Assembly (NCBI GenBank): GCA_032622095.1
Contig: CP136067.1
Location: 41,705,549 to 41,769,548, forward strand
Source of the DNA: Siphonodentalium dalli
Lineage: Eukaryota; Mollusca; Scaphopoda; Gadilida; Siphonodentaliidae
DNA: 64,000 nt
Reading direction: 5' to 3'
In this document: positions 25,401 to 37,400 of the stretch, piece by piece
Position numbering within the stretch: position 1 is the first letter of the stretch
How the letters are laid out: every line of letters begins with the position of its first letter
Translations under genes and position numbers: made by a program
The notes under the pieces: model-generated
What the model was told of the DNA's origin: nothing
Databases searched by the model: none
What the model saw: the letters and a program-made list of their open reading frames with translations, nothing else

Positions 25401-28400
25401 GGCTGAAGTTAGAGGTTTTCAATATAAACCTCCTCAATATGCCAACATTTAAAATACCGCCAACAAGCTGCACTGGTCCATACGAAGATAAAATAAGATA
25501 TATTTAAATATCGTCAATGATCAACAAGGTGTGATACGTCTTCACATATCATGATGTGGTCTGATGGTTGATGTGTTAAGTATAAGCAAATAGTGCTGTT
25601 GAGCTCACTACTAGGAATTCACTAATGATCTATATATAGTTCCTGGAGTAAGCGGCATCATGCTAGTGGCTGATATTGCTTTCTGTCCGGAAATATATGA
25701 CAAAGATGCAATTTGAATTGTTTTTTTTCTGATTCATGATTGTAATTTCATGATGTATTTCTAAGTTGATATCTCTATTTTTCGTTTTTTTAATAACAAC
25801 ATGTCTTGTTTGCATTGACGACTATCAAGTTAATTAATACACACTAATATATATATACACTACTAGAGTAGTCGAGTAGTTTATCAGCAATAGGATTTAT
25901 TCATTTTATAGTGGTCAAGGTCTATGCTCAGATGACGTATATGTCACATAATATATTAAGTGATACATATTTTTTATTTCCATTCAAATGTAAAGTTGTG
26001 AACGATGTCAGTCGCAAAACGATTGCCTGCGAACGTTGTCTTGGTTCTTTGTTTCATATTTGAAAAAAAGTCTCAGCTTTTAAGACACATAAGTGAACAA
26101 TAATTAATAGTATATCCGATGGTCAGCTATGATTTTTTCCATCCAGTGGTTGATCCGATTCAATTCGGATTCGATCTCAACATCGGACACCCGATTCGAT
26201 TCGAGATTCGATTCGGTTGCCGAATTTCCGATTCGCAGGGACCTATGTTGGAAATTATTCTCAGTTTATTTTCTGATAAAATGTGGCTGCCTAGACTATT
26301 TATGTCATGTTAAACCCCTGTCACACTCAGGCCGGTGCTTGCATTGTGCTGCAAATGTACCAAAATATGAGTAACACGCAGGAGGAGCGCGGAAAACTGT
26401 CCAAAATTGTCAAACTTTTAACACAAAGCATGCTCCTATTGCGTTCCTACTTTGTCAAGTCTCACGCTCTCACTGTGCTTTCTCTACGCTATAAACGTCC
26501 TTAGTACGTTCTCAATAAGTTTGCAAATCGTTCTCTGCGTGGACGCGGAGAGTATAAATAGCGCCTCCTGCGTGATGCAGTCATAGTCAGTTTTTAGTTT
26601 GTGGGGAATATACCCAACAATCCGCAATATATTAGTTGTCCGATTAAACAACTGTCACACTCTGCTGCAATCAGGCCGGCGCTTGCATTGCGCTGAAAAA
26701 TTATCAAAGAGCCAAGCTAAACGCATTAAGGTATCCAAGAACCGATTGGTGACACAGTTGACACTGGCTAGGACGGGAGAGGGTCCCCATGATCGCCCCT
26801 GAGCGCCAGAGCGCCGCGATTGTTTTGTGCATGCACAAAACAATCGCAGAGGTTCGGCGTTCTGACCAGGGCGCAGTACTGTCGCCGTGGTAACGAAAAG
26901 CGAGCGCCGTGCGCGTACCGTTGACGTAGCAAGGATGCATAAAAGCTACTCGTGGTCGCAGCAAAAAATTATCTGTTTCGTCTCTCTCCCGACCTTATTG
27001 CGCTCTTATTTCGCTGCCACGTGGTATTGTGGACTGGTTCCCGATCATAGAACTTCCACACGATGTTGCCACTGCAAATATGGCTCTCGCTATATGTCCA
27101 AGTGTGACAAATGGCGTTCTTCCAACGTTTGCAGCAGGTTTACAGTACGATCCCAATTTGAAATGCGATCTGCTCACCCACACCATCGGAGTTTGCATAT
27201 AATATGCAAATTTAAACTGGATTCCGATTCGTCGCGAATGTGGCACATAATATAAAACATGGAATACGCAATAGGAATAATGCACGTGAAGTGGCACCTA
27301 AATGGAATCCAATGTATTCCGTATAAACATGTGCTACATGTAGACATGCATAAAGAACTACAGGAATGGTTCTGTCGGCCTGCATATGTCATGCCATTCA
27401 AAAATAAAAAGTGCATATATTAAGCCGATCTATTTAGCCCTGACGAAATTCCGCGTTATCACTATCATACTATAGGGGAAAATTTAATCGGAACATATGC
27501 TCAATTTAAATTATGACTATATATCCGGAACATATATAGGCCTAATTGGAACATGGACAACTAGTCTATTGTGGATTGTAGGGTATATTCCCACAACCGA
27601 AAACCTGACTGACTGGAGCACGCAGGGGGCGCTATTTATACTCTCCGCGCCCAAGCAGAGAACGTTTTGCAAACTTATTGAGAATGTACTAGCGACACAA
27701 TGACAGCGACTTGGACGCACTAAGGACATTTATAGCTTAACGGAAGCACAACGCGCGTGAGAGCGTGAGACTTGACAAAGCATGAACACATGTACAATGG
27801 GTCGTACAAAGAGCGCAATTAAAATGTGATAAGCGGGATAGGAGCATATCTTGTTTTAACAGTTTGACAATTTCTTACACTTCCGCGCTTCTCCTGTGTG
27901 TTACTCGTATTTTGTTACTCAAAGCAAGAGCCAGCGTTTTCGCAGCGGAGTGTGGCATGGGTATGAGCCGATCGCATTTCAACGTGTGATCGTACTGTAA
28001 ACCTATTGTAAACGCCAGAAGAACGACATTTATAACTATTGGGCGTATAGAGAGCGCAACAGTCGCAGTGGCAGCACAGTGTGAACGTTTTATGAGCGGG
28101 AACCAGTCCATAACGCCTCACGACAACGCAGAAAGAGCGCGATAAGTTTGGGAGAGAGTCGCAATGGGCGAAATAAGGACGGGGAAGGCACGTAGTGAGG
28201 GTCTGATTAAGCTTACTGCAGTCGCAAAGGAAAACAGATTGATTTCTTGCTGCGACCACAAGTAGCTAAATATGCAAGTATGCACACTTGCTACGTCCAC
28301 ACGACGCTCACGTCGCTCGCTTTGCGCTTTGCTTTGCGCTGTCACGGCGAGAGTACTACGCCTTGGTCAGAACGCCGAGCCTCTGCGCTTGTTTTGTGCA

Positions 28401-31400
28401 TGCACAAAACAAGCGCTGCGCTCTGGTGCCTATGGGCGACCATGGCGACCCTCTCCCGTCCTAGCCATTGTCAACTGCGTCAACAATCGGTTCTTGGAGA
28501 CATTAGTGCGTTTAGGTGGGCGCTTTGATACTTTTGCATCGCAATGCAAGCGCCGACCTGATCGTAGCGGAGTGTGACAGGGGCTTTAGATGAGTATCTA
28601 CCTGTACAACAAACATGTATAACACATCTAAACAAGTTTAACCCCTCTTTACTAAATGGATGTAAATGGATGTGCCGAAACCGGTATAGCTGTATGTGCA
28701 TAATTTATGTAATTGTTTAATAAATATTCAACAGTGAACGGATACCTTTCTTAATTTCAAACGTTATATATATCTGTGTGTGTGTTTTGTAGAAAGAGTC
28801 AAGCGCTCTGAAGAGAGATCTAATAATCACGCTGGTCATCCGTGTAACGAGGACCCGGGTACGTAACAAAGGACGCGACTAATCCCTCATGCTGTCCACG
28901 AGCGATGAGTTCAGGTAGGTACACACATATCGTTATTATAATACCTTGTCGGGTTCAGCAGACGAATATGTTGTATTATTATCGTTAACAATAGTTGGTT
29001 CTCCAATTACAACTTGTTATGTCATGCTGGATTCGATATTTTAGCATCATTTGTGACCATAAACTGTGAGGTTTCGATTTATCGAAGAAAATATGTTCAA
29101 ATAACTAATGAAAATTCATAAATACGAAACCTCCTCCATAATATATGTTGTTGTGCCGGATGATATGTGTACCTTTCACATATATAAAATACCGTAGAAA
29201 TTTCAGGATTGTTATAGATGCAAGTAAAATGAACTTTTATTCGCGTTTCCAGCAACTCTGGTAGTAACGAGGACCCGTTGAATTTTCTGGGGGAAAGTAA
29301 CTGGACGCGAAAATTTGTAACGACGGACGCGTTTTTTTTTTCCTAAAAAATATTTACCTTCCCATGATGTCATGGGCATATATGGTTATGTTTGAAAAAC
29401 AATCAAGCTAAAATATTCAAATATGTCCAAATAATAGTTCGATTTGTTTTTTTGCACAACATAATGGGAAATATACTGTAACACACCGGGGAGTGTCCAT
29501 ATCGTCTCCGTTGGGGCGGTTGATGCATGTCGACCTGGATTTTTCCAACTGTATCCCCTTGAACCAAGCCAAACACTCCTAAAAGTTTCCAAAATAACAG
29601 TTGCACCCCAATATATTAACTGTAGCCACGAGTGAGAAGACACGTCTTGTTATTTATAAATTCCTACTTTTCATTTGCAGACGGAGAAATATTAGTGCCT
29701 ATTGAAGGTGAATTCGTTGAAGTCGATGGCAGCCAAGATTCCCAAGCGATCCCGCCTTCTGGTGCTGGGAACCAGTGCAACGAATGTGGCAAGAAGTATA
29801 AAAAATTGCAATCATTACGGCACCATTCATTATCTCACATAAAAGACAACATGCTATAAAAAAACTAAAAATATTTATGTGTGTCCACACTCAGTCAGTC
29901 GGCGATAAAATGTTGGCAATACTTTATTAAGCTGCACACGGAAGGTGTCGAAATCCAGTGACTCTGGTTCTTTATCAAGGCTGGTGTTGTTGTCACTGTT
30001 GGTGTCAGTGATGTCGGCAATGTCCGAGTTGCAGCTGTTGCAGTGTGCATGACGAATGGTGTTGTCGATGTTGCTGTGTGTGCTATCATTGGTGGTGTCA
30101 TGGTTGTAGATGTTATTCATTTCATACTGATGTTCCTGTTTGTTCGTTGTAATTTTTCTTTTCTTTATGGCATTTTTATGTCGCAGAATGATGTTGTTGT
30201 CGCTGGATACTATGATTTCTTTACTGTTGTCCGATGGTATTATTCCTGGGTGGCTTATTATTTGATATCCAAGCTTTCCTGTTGTGTTGTTCAGATTTAG
30301 CTTCACGTAATTTAGTTCCGTGCTCGGGTGTGATGTGGTGGCATGTTCAACCGTGTCAGCCAAGGTGGTGAATGGTAGTTTGCAGGTGTAACATCGGAAT
30401 GGGGTAGGTGTTATCTCGTCCATTCCTGTAGAATAAGAGAATGCAAGGGTTAGACTGTATTTAATGTGCGACCCCTTGGAATTTTCCTTCTAATATGTCA
30501 AAACTCACACTGGTTCTAATAAATGGATAACTTAACAAGTCTTATATAGTTTGGACATTTTATAAGGCATGAAATGTTCAACAACAAATTTACTGTTTCA
30601 GTATCACAACATGCCTACTGGCAAGTGATAGTGATGTCCATACACGTGTAATTTGCACCATGGTCCCATATCAGCTTGAGTTATATTATCTCGCCGATGG
30701 CAAGTGTCCGAAATCCACCCAACCACGTGCCTATCGATAGCAAACATGTATACACTCTTAGTTGTGCAAAGAAAAACAGAGTAATGGCGAGAGGAAGCAC
30801 AAAAGTCTCCTGACAACGTTTCGTCTGTTTAAAATTTGCTGTGAAACAGATGGTTAACAATGCGACAAATAATGGTAAAACACATAAACATGTGATTTCT
30901 TATACATTCAAAACATTAATGTTTCTAAATAATTGTTTGTCGGAATATTCGCATCCGCCGTTACTCAATGTGATATCTGATGCGCGTCCAACGTTACATG
31001 ATAACGGGTCCTCGTTACTCGTTGATAATGTTAAATATTCGATTTGCTAGAAACTGGTTGCTTGGCGGTGGTTCTGTTGCTTATATTTCAATGACAGGGG
31101 TCCCGGCGGTTCCTCAACGTCATGAATTGTTCAGATTTGCACGTTATAACATCATTTTTTTGGTCAATTTGCGTGCTATTTCTGGATTTTCCAACAACTT
31201 TCCTCTTTATATAATAACTAGCAGGTTAGCCCGCCACCGGCGGCATTCGTCCCATGGCTTTGTTTCAGAAACATGACATTTTTGAATATGAATTTAATGT
31301 TTTTTAAATTTAATATATTTTGTTTCTGAATTGTTTTTTTATTGTTAATTTTTTTTAATTTTAAATTGTTTTAATTAAATTGTAAATTGTTTTAATTAAT

Positions 31401-34400
31401 TTTTTTGTTTCTGGCGGAAAAATTTACCCGTAGAAATCCCCCCTTCATAGGAACGACAGACAACGCATTCTTTGTTTCGTGAAATCTCTCTACGATAACA
31501 TTGCATTGAATTGAAATTAAATTTTAAATTGTTTTAATTAAATTTTTTGTTTCTGGCGGAAAAATTTACCCGTAGAAATCCCCCCTTCCTAGGAACGACA
31601 GACAACGCATTCTTTGTTTCGTGAAATCTCTCTACGATAACATTGCATTGAATTTAAAACAAACGCTTCCCGTCGGGAAATCTGTCTGCATAATATTTCG
31701 AGTCTGCCGTACCCGTCGTAATGTCGTGAAATATCTCTGCATAATAGATAACATTGCATTGAATCTGTTGTTGGCATTCAGGGCTTCGGGTCGTTGTTGT
31801 TGGCATCACGGCTCCCCGAAAACTCTCACATTGCCGAAAACGTGTATTTAGTAATATCGTTGTTGTTGATATTTACGGCTTGGGGGCTATTTTCTTATTT
31901 AGCAAGTTTGAGCTCAATCGGTTCGAGTCTATAAAGGACACACTCATATATATGACACTTCCCGTGGGTAGCAAGTTTGAGCTCAATCGGCATTCCCTGG
32001 AATTTCCCGTAGATTGGCAGATTCCAGTAGCTTTATAACGGTATATCTGGGGAGAAATCTGATGCTATATTTGTGATTATCTGGGATGATTTCGGTATAT
32101 AAGTATATACTGTAAAAACAAAGCGCGCCATCCGTGCTCGCAGGGTTGGTCAGAAACAAATGTTTTTTAAATTTAATGTATGTTCCGTATATCTCTCTGC
32201 AGATGCAAATAACGTTGAATGGCAAACAGACGCTCTTTATAGAGATGCGTCAAAAACAAACGCTCATTAAATAATCACTTGATTAACCCACGCCGTGCCT
32301 TTGTGGTTATTTGAGATTGGAGAACGGGTGCTCTGAGCTTCTCTAAACCGCGACCACGGTCGTGTCGGTGGGATTTGACACTTACATAGGAAGTTTGAGC
32401 TCAATCTGTACACGCGTTTTGGATTCTATGAAGTACACACACACACACATATATATACGAAGTCTCAAAATATATAGTATAGATAGATTGTGGACACGTT
32501 TACATCAATTTAGCACCCACCGATTTAGACTAATATAGTACCAAAACACTACGCACACTGAAACATAGGTAGATTATTTTTAAAGGCATTTACTCACCGA
32601 TTTCGTTGACCAGCCCGCGAAATTTTCTTCATACGGAACTCGCGTCCTTTGTTACGTACCCGGGTCCTCGTTACACGGATGACCAGCGTGATAATGAACA
32701 TGCCAATGTTTTGTGTCAGTATAAATGTATAGTATATGTCGTATGCATATCATACGTCAGGAATTGTACTCCCTAATTGTCCATTCCAAGGAGGTAAAAA
32801 AATACTAAATATAACGGATGAAAAAAGGACATATAACTGGATCATGGTCATGAGGGTTGGATCCGATGTTTCAAGAGTTCAACATACATGTACAGTTAAC
32901 ACTATCGCTGCACACAACACATTCTCCACCATATATCACCATCTTATACTCGGCACTGTAGTGTTCGCCGTCGTAGCTCAGACTGATTCTAATACCATCG
33001 GCGAGGATTCCTTCCTCCACAGAGCGCATTCTTCTCCTGCTTGGAAGTTTGCAAACAACCTCCTCGCCGAATCGTCTTGTTGCATAGCTTTCCAAGTCTT
33101 CGCCTGTGTCCACCGAAGAGGAGTATGTAACCTAATCGAAGGCAAATGAAAACATATATTGTGGTATTCTTTAAATATATAGAACATCATGGGGCTTCGT
33201 ACATTTTGGCACGTTCCTTGTCGGCTTAGTGTCTTGTACAACGGAAAAACACATCCATCACCCAAACCAAATGTTTCACGATGTATCAAGAATTGCTAAA
33301 AGCAATGTTCAACAAGTCATAACATCCACGTTAGTGCAAATTGTAAAGCAAATTGTCATGGGACCACAGCAGTTAGACCCTGTGTCCCAGATGATATAAC
33401 TGCACGTTCATACAACCGGCAAAATTGCCAGATACACTTTGATGAAATCATTCATAGCCGGCTATCTATTGCACACTTTTTATTCATAAATTCCGGATTA
33501 CATATGTATATTCGATTGTTGTATTTATTATTGGGTGGCGAAATGCCACGAGTTATTGCACAATTGATTCATGCAATATATTTGAAGGCTATTATTTGCC
33601 AGTGTGTGGACGCAAGCTGGCTTTTTAGGAGCACATTATCTCGTGACATAACTAGAAGTTTGTAAGTATGCACAGAAAAACGATATATTTCTTGAAAATC
33701 TCTGACTGTATTAGAGTAGTTGACTTTATCAGGACTTTGCTTTAAGACATTTGGTAAATAATCTAATTTGTCTTCAAAACAAAATTAGGTAAATGTTCGT
33801 AACAAACACACTTTTCGTGCAGGCAATGTTATAAAACAGTGCTATTTCGTTTTGAATTTGAAAACATCTTGGGCCAATTGGATATTAGCATATAAAACTT
33901 GTAATTATGGAATGAGTCAAGAACTTGAGATCGAGTATGGGAATACAAATTCAGTCAAGCAATTGGATCGGTTACTAAATGTAATTCGTCAGCAATCTTC
34001 AGTTCAGAATTGAGAGATTCAAAGCCGAATTCAATTAAAATTGAATCCTGTGATTAATTTTGGTCAAGCGTCAGGGGACAAAATAGTTGGCTGACTGTAT
34101 TTACTTTATAACAATTATTGCACCACAATCAGTGTTCTTGATCTATGGACTCTGCAATAACTAACGTATTAATCATTGATAGTTTATCCTGATGCATGAA
34201 CTTGTTCAAATGGCTACAATGTATTAGTGCTCAAATGTATAAATACTACCTGAACCAATCGCCGTGTCAGCATAGGGTACTCCGCTGGACAATCACTAAA
34301 CTGTTTTGGCAGAGCACTCAACTATTCAAGAATTAATTTGTTGTAATATGACAGTATTGCAATATTTTGACTTACGCTACCACATAGTCTTCCACAACAA

Positions 34401-37400
34401 ATTATTTTTAACTGGATAATCCGTTAATAGGTTGGTTCAACCGATCACTATAAATTCATCGTATCAGACACATTGTCTGTAAAGAAATATGGTAGTTTCC
34501 TAAACGGAGTATAATGATGTGAATGGTATGGAGATGTTCTACTGAAATGTTCCAACTTAATCCTAGGACTTCTAATTAATTGTAGTCCCTCTATGATTAT
34601 ATTGTATGTCTAGTCAATTTATCCTCGCGCAAATACGCATATAATCGACCTATAATGTGAAATATGTACATAATTTGATTATCTGATTCTGTAGTAAGCA
34701 GATGCTGGAGTCATAGCCGTTATTTCGTCTTAAGGCTCGGGCCTCAATGAAAACACATGGTAAGGAGCGTACATCAGAAAAGTCGTGGGTTGGCTTATTT
34801 GTATCATTGCCGCACATAACCCGCTCAGAATCGCCTCATTATGAGTCGATAACGTGACTAAAATTCTCCCATTCTCAGCACGATATCGACTTAAAATGAG
34901 GGGATTCTAAGCAGATTATCTACCTTTATACGCATAGAATGAGCGGTTTTTCGGGAGAACAGGCTGGTCTAGTACTCCAAAGTGGCTTTTATCCATCCGT
35001 ATATATTTCACAGCAGCATTGACAATGAGTGATGAATTTTAACCAACCTTATACCAGGAGAATCTGCACCTTATTGGCGACGCATATGCCCATTCAACAT
35101 ATAGTTGGAAGCTCTGACACGGTCGCTCTGTTGTGTCACATGTGTCACCCATTGGTGCTCCTGTAATTACCGGAGGAACAGTTGTATCTCCCGAACAGTC
35201 CGATCCGATATATCCAGGATCACATGTGCACTTTCCTGCAAAATAATTATTCATTGATGGTATTGACGTCAAGGAAATATCGTTATCACTTAACAATATA
35301 AAACGTTGGCGACGTGCGCCAATTCAATAGCTCATGAGCTATTGCAATTTAGTTCTAGTTCTAGAACAAACAGATGTTTCACTTCCAAACGTAAAGCCGG
35401 ATATATATATATTCATGCTTAATTCTTTCCCTTTATCATACTATGCAAAATCTGGTTGAATATCAGAATTGTTAAATCATATACTGACGTAGCATGTATT
35501 ACCGTTTAATGTGCTTCAAGACACAGCTTGCCTTTTGTGCCGATTTTCGAAATATGTTATTTTTTTATGTTAACCATCCATATTCAAAAGACAGGTTATG
35601 GGTGTGGTTGTAAACAATAAATTAACGCGATATAGTATTTAGACACAATTGTATAACTGTATTTGATGACAAGAACGCGATATTATACATATAGCACAAT
35701 GGCTGCAGTAAGATGGCACACACACGCGAACCAATCATTGTTGGTGATCTTGCGTGTGCAACTTATGATATACATTCTTTAAGATACAGAGAATCTCCAA
35801 CGAATTATGTTGGGATATAAGATTTTATGAAATGAGTTTGATAAATTTGATTCATTACGAGTCGTAAACGAGTTGTGAATCAAGTTTATCAAACGAGTTT
35901 CATAAAATCTTATATCCCAACATAACTCGTTGAATATCTTGTATATCACACCAAAACAACTATAGCTTTAACCCTTTTTAACAAATCAAATTCCTTTACA
36001 GAAGCTTAAAAATACACACATTTGCATTGTTGGCTGAGTCGCCAAGTTAGCGGGTCTGACGGATTGGTACCAATGGTGATTGTTGTCCTGTCAATCGTGT
36101 GTTTTAATTGAATCTCGTAAATGGGATATTCTGGGAACCGTCCTTACCTCCCGCACATGATCCGTGGCCGGAGCAGTCTCCGTCGCAAACTGTCTCGAGA
36201 ATTATGTCCATAATACTCTTCCCTGTGGTCGATGACTGAAGTTCTGACAGGGTTTCGTTCTTCTCCACAATATGCGCACATGTTGTTTGGAGAGAACTGA
36301 TATGGGTTTGTGTCCAGTCTGTTCCGTCTGTTAACTGAGAAGTGGCATAATGGTATAATGGTTTATAATATTCGGCCAATTTAATCGTAATGACACGGAC
36401 TGTAAACACCGATCAAAACGATTATAGGTTCCATTGCAATAACAATTAAATAGTTAGTATATTTGTCAATTTTGGATGCCGATTTTAATCACCAACGCTA
36501 CAACACAGTTTCAAAGCAGACCCGGTGAACATATTCATGCATGCTGGTCATTTGGGCGTTTCAAATGTCAGAATATCTGGTTAGCGACAAACATGTGGAC
36601 CTCTTCTTGGTGACTTGGCACCTGGGACCAATGGGAACGAGTGACCACGCGACTATGCGTTGTTTGCCCAGGTACAGAGATAGTCTCTAGATAGATAAGA
36701 CTCGTTGACGTATTTATAGGCTTAAATTAAATTTAATATATTTTCAATTCTCGTCCCCCTTTTCGAATCACGTTTGCGCAACAATAATACATTTGGGTAC
36801 ACCTGACACTATTTCCTGTTATGCAACGACAGTTTCATATCATTATTTTAGAATGGGTTAAGGGTCAGATCATGTAATAAATTACAATTACCCCACATGA
36901 ACCCCAGTCAGTGTCTATACATGTACTAACTACTAAAGGGAATAATCTGTTTCATATTTGTTATTAATTTGATAGTAACTTACTTAATTAAGTGCAAATG
37001 AATATCGTTAGTAACACTGCTGTGAGAGTTAATAAGAGAGTCATGCGTTCGAGTTGGAAATGAAAGTACTGTTTACTGTAATGCATTTTTTGTCACAACA
37101 TCTCATTAAATTCCGAAATGCTAAAATTGTGGAAATTCATATTACTGCTCTGCCCAAACATTCAATTACATATACGCTAAATCAATATATCTGAACTCAC
37201 CTGAATATCCATGATACATGTCTCTATCAGAGGGGACGCATCTGTACCAGCATATTCCTCGCACATGGACACCATCTGTTGATTCTGGGCAAACGCTTCC
37301 TCACAGTGTATCCGAGCTGTCTCCTCTGTCCAATTCTCCCACTCCGGTACAGGAAACTACGAATGCGGGACATGGTTACAAATTCCGTCGACAGAATTTC

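Larger units (their letters stand above)
28826..32692. mobile_element. 3.87-kb zinc-finger-gene element with identical 53-bp inverted ends
   Basis: Bases 28826-28878 and 32640-32692 are identical over 53 bp in inverted orientation, starting ATCACGCTGGTCATCCGTG. Inside each end is a short exon-like segment with a strong donor. Two genes for single C2H2 finger proteins converge in the middle. Inner inverted clusters (29264-29331; 30950-31018) repeat the motif of the ends. No transposase is recognisable, so it could be a non-autonomous element that captured genes or an unrecognised autonomous one. It is inserted in the VWDE intron between exons 10 and 11. Confidence 0.7.

Noticed and set aside
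27875-28577. Cys/Arg-rich frames in the CCCCTGTCACACTC element
   Set aside because: The same peptides appear in mirrored arms and in copy B because the DNA is an inverted repeat. No transposase motif.
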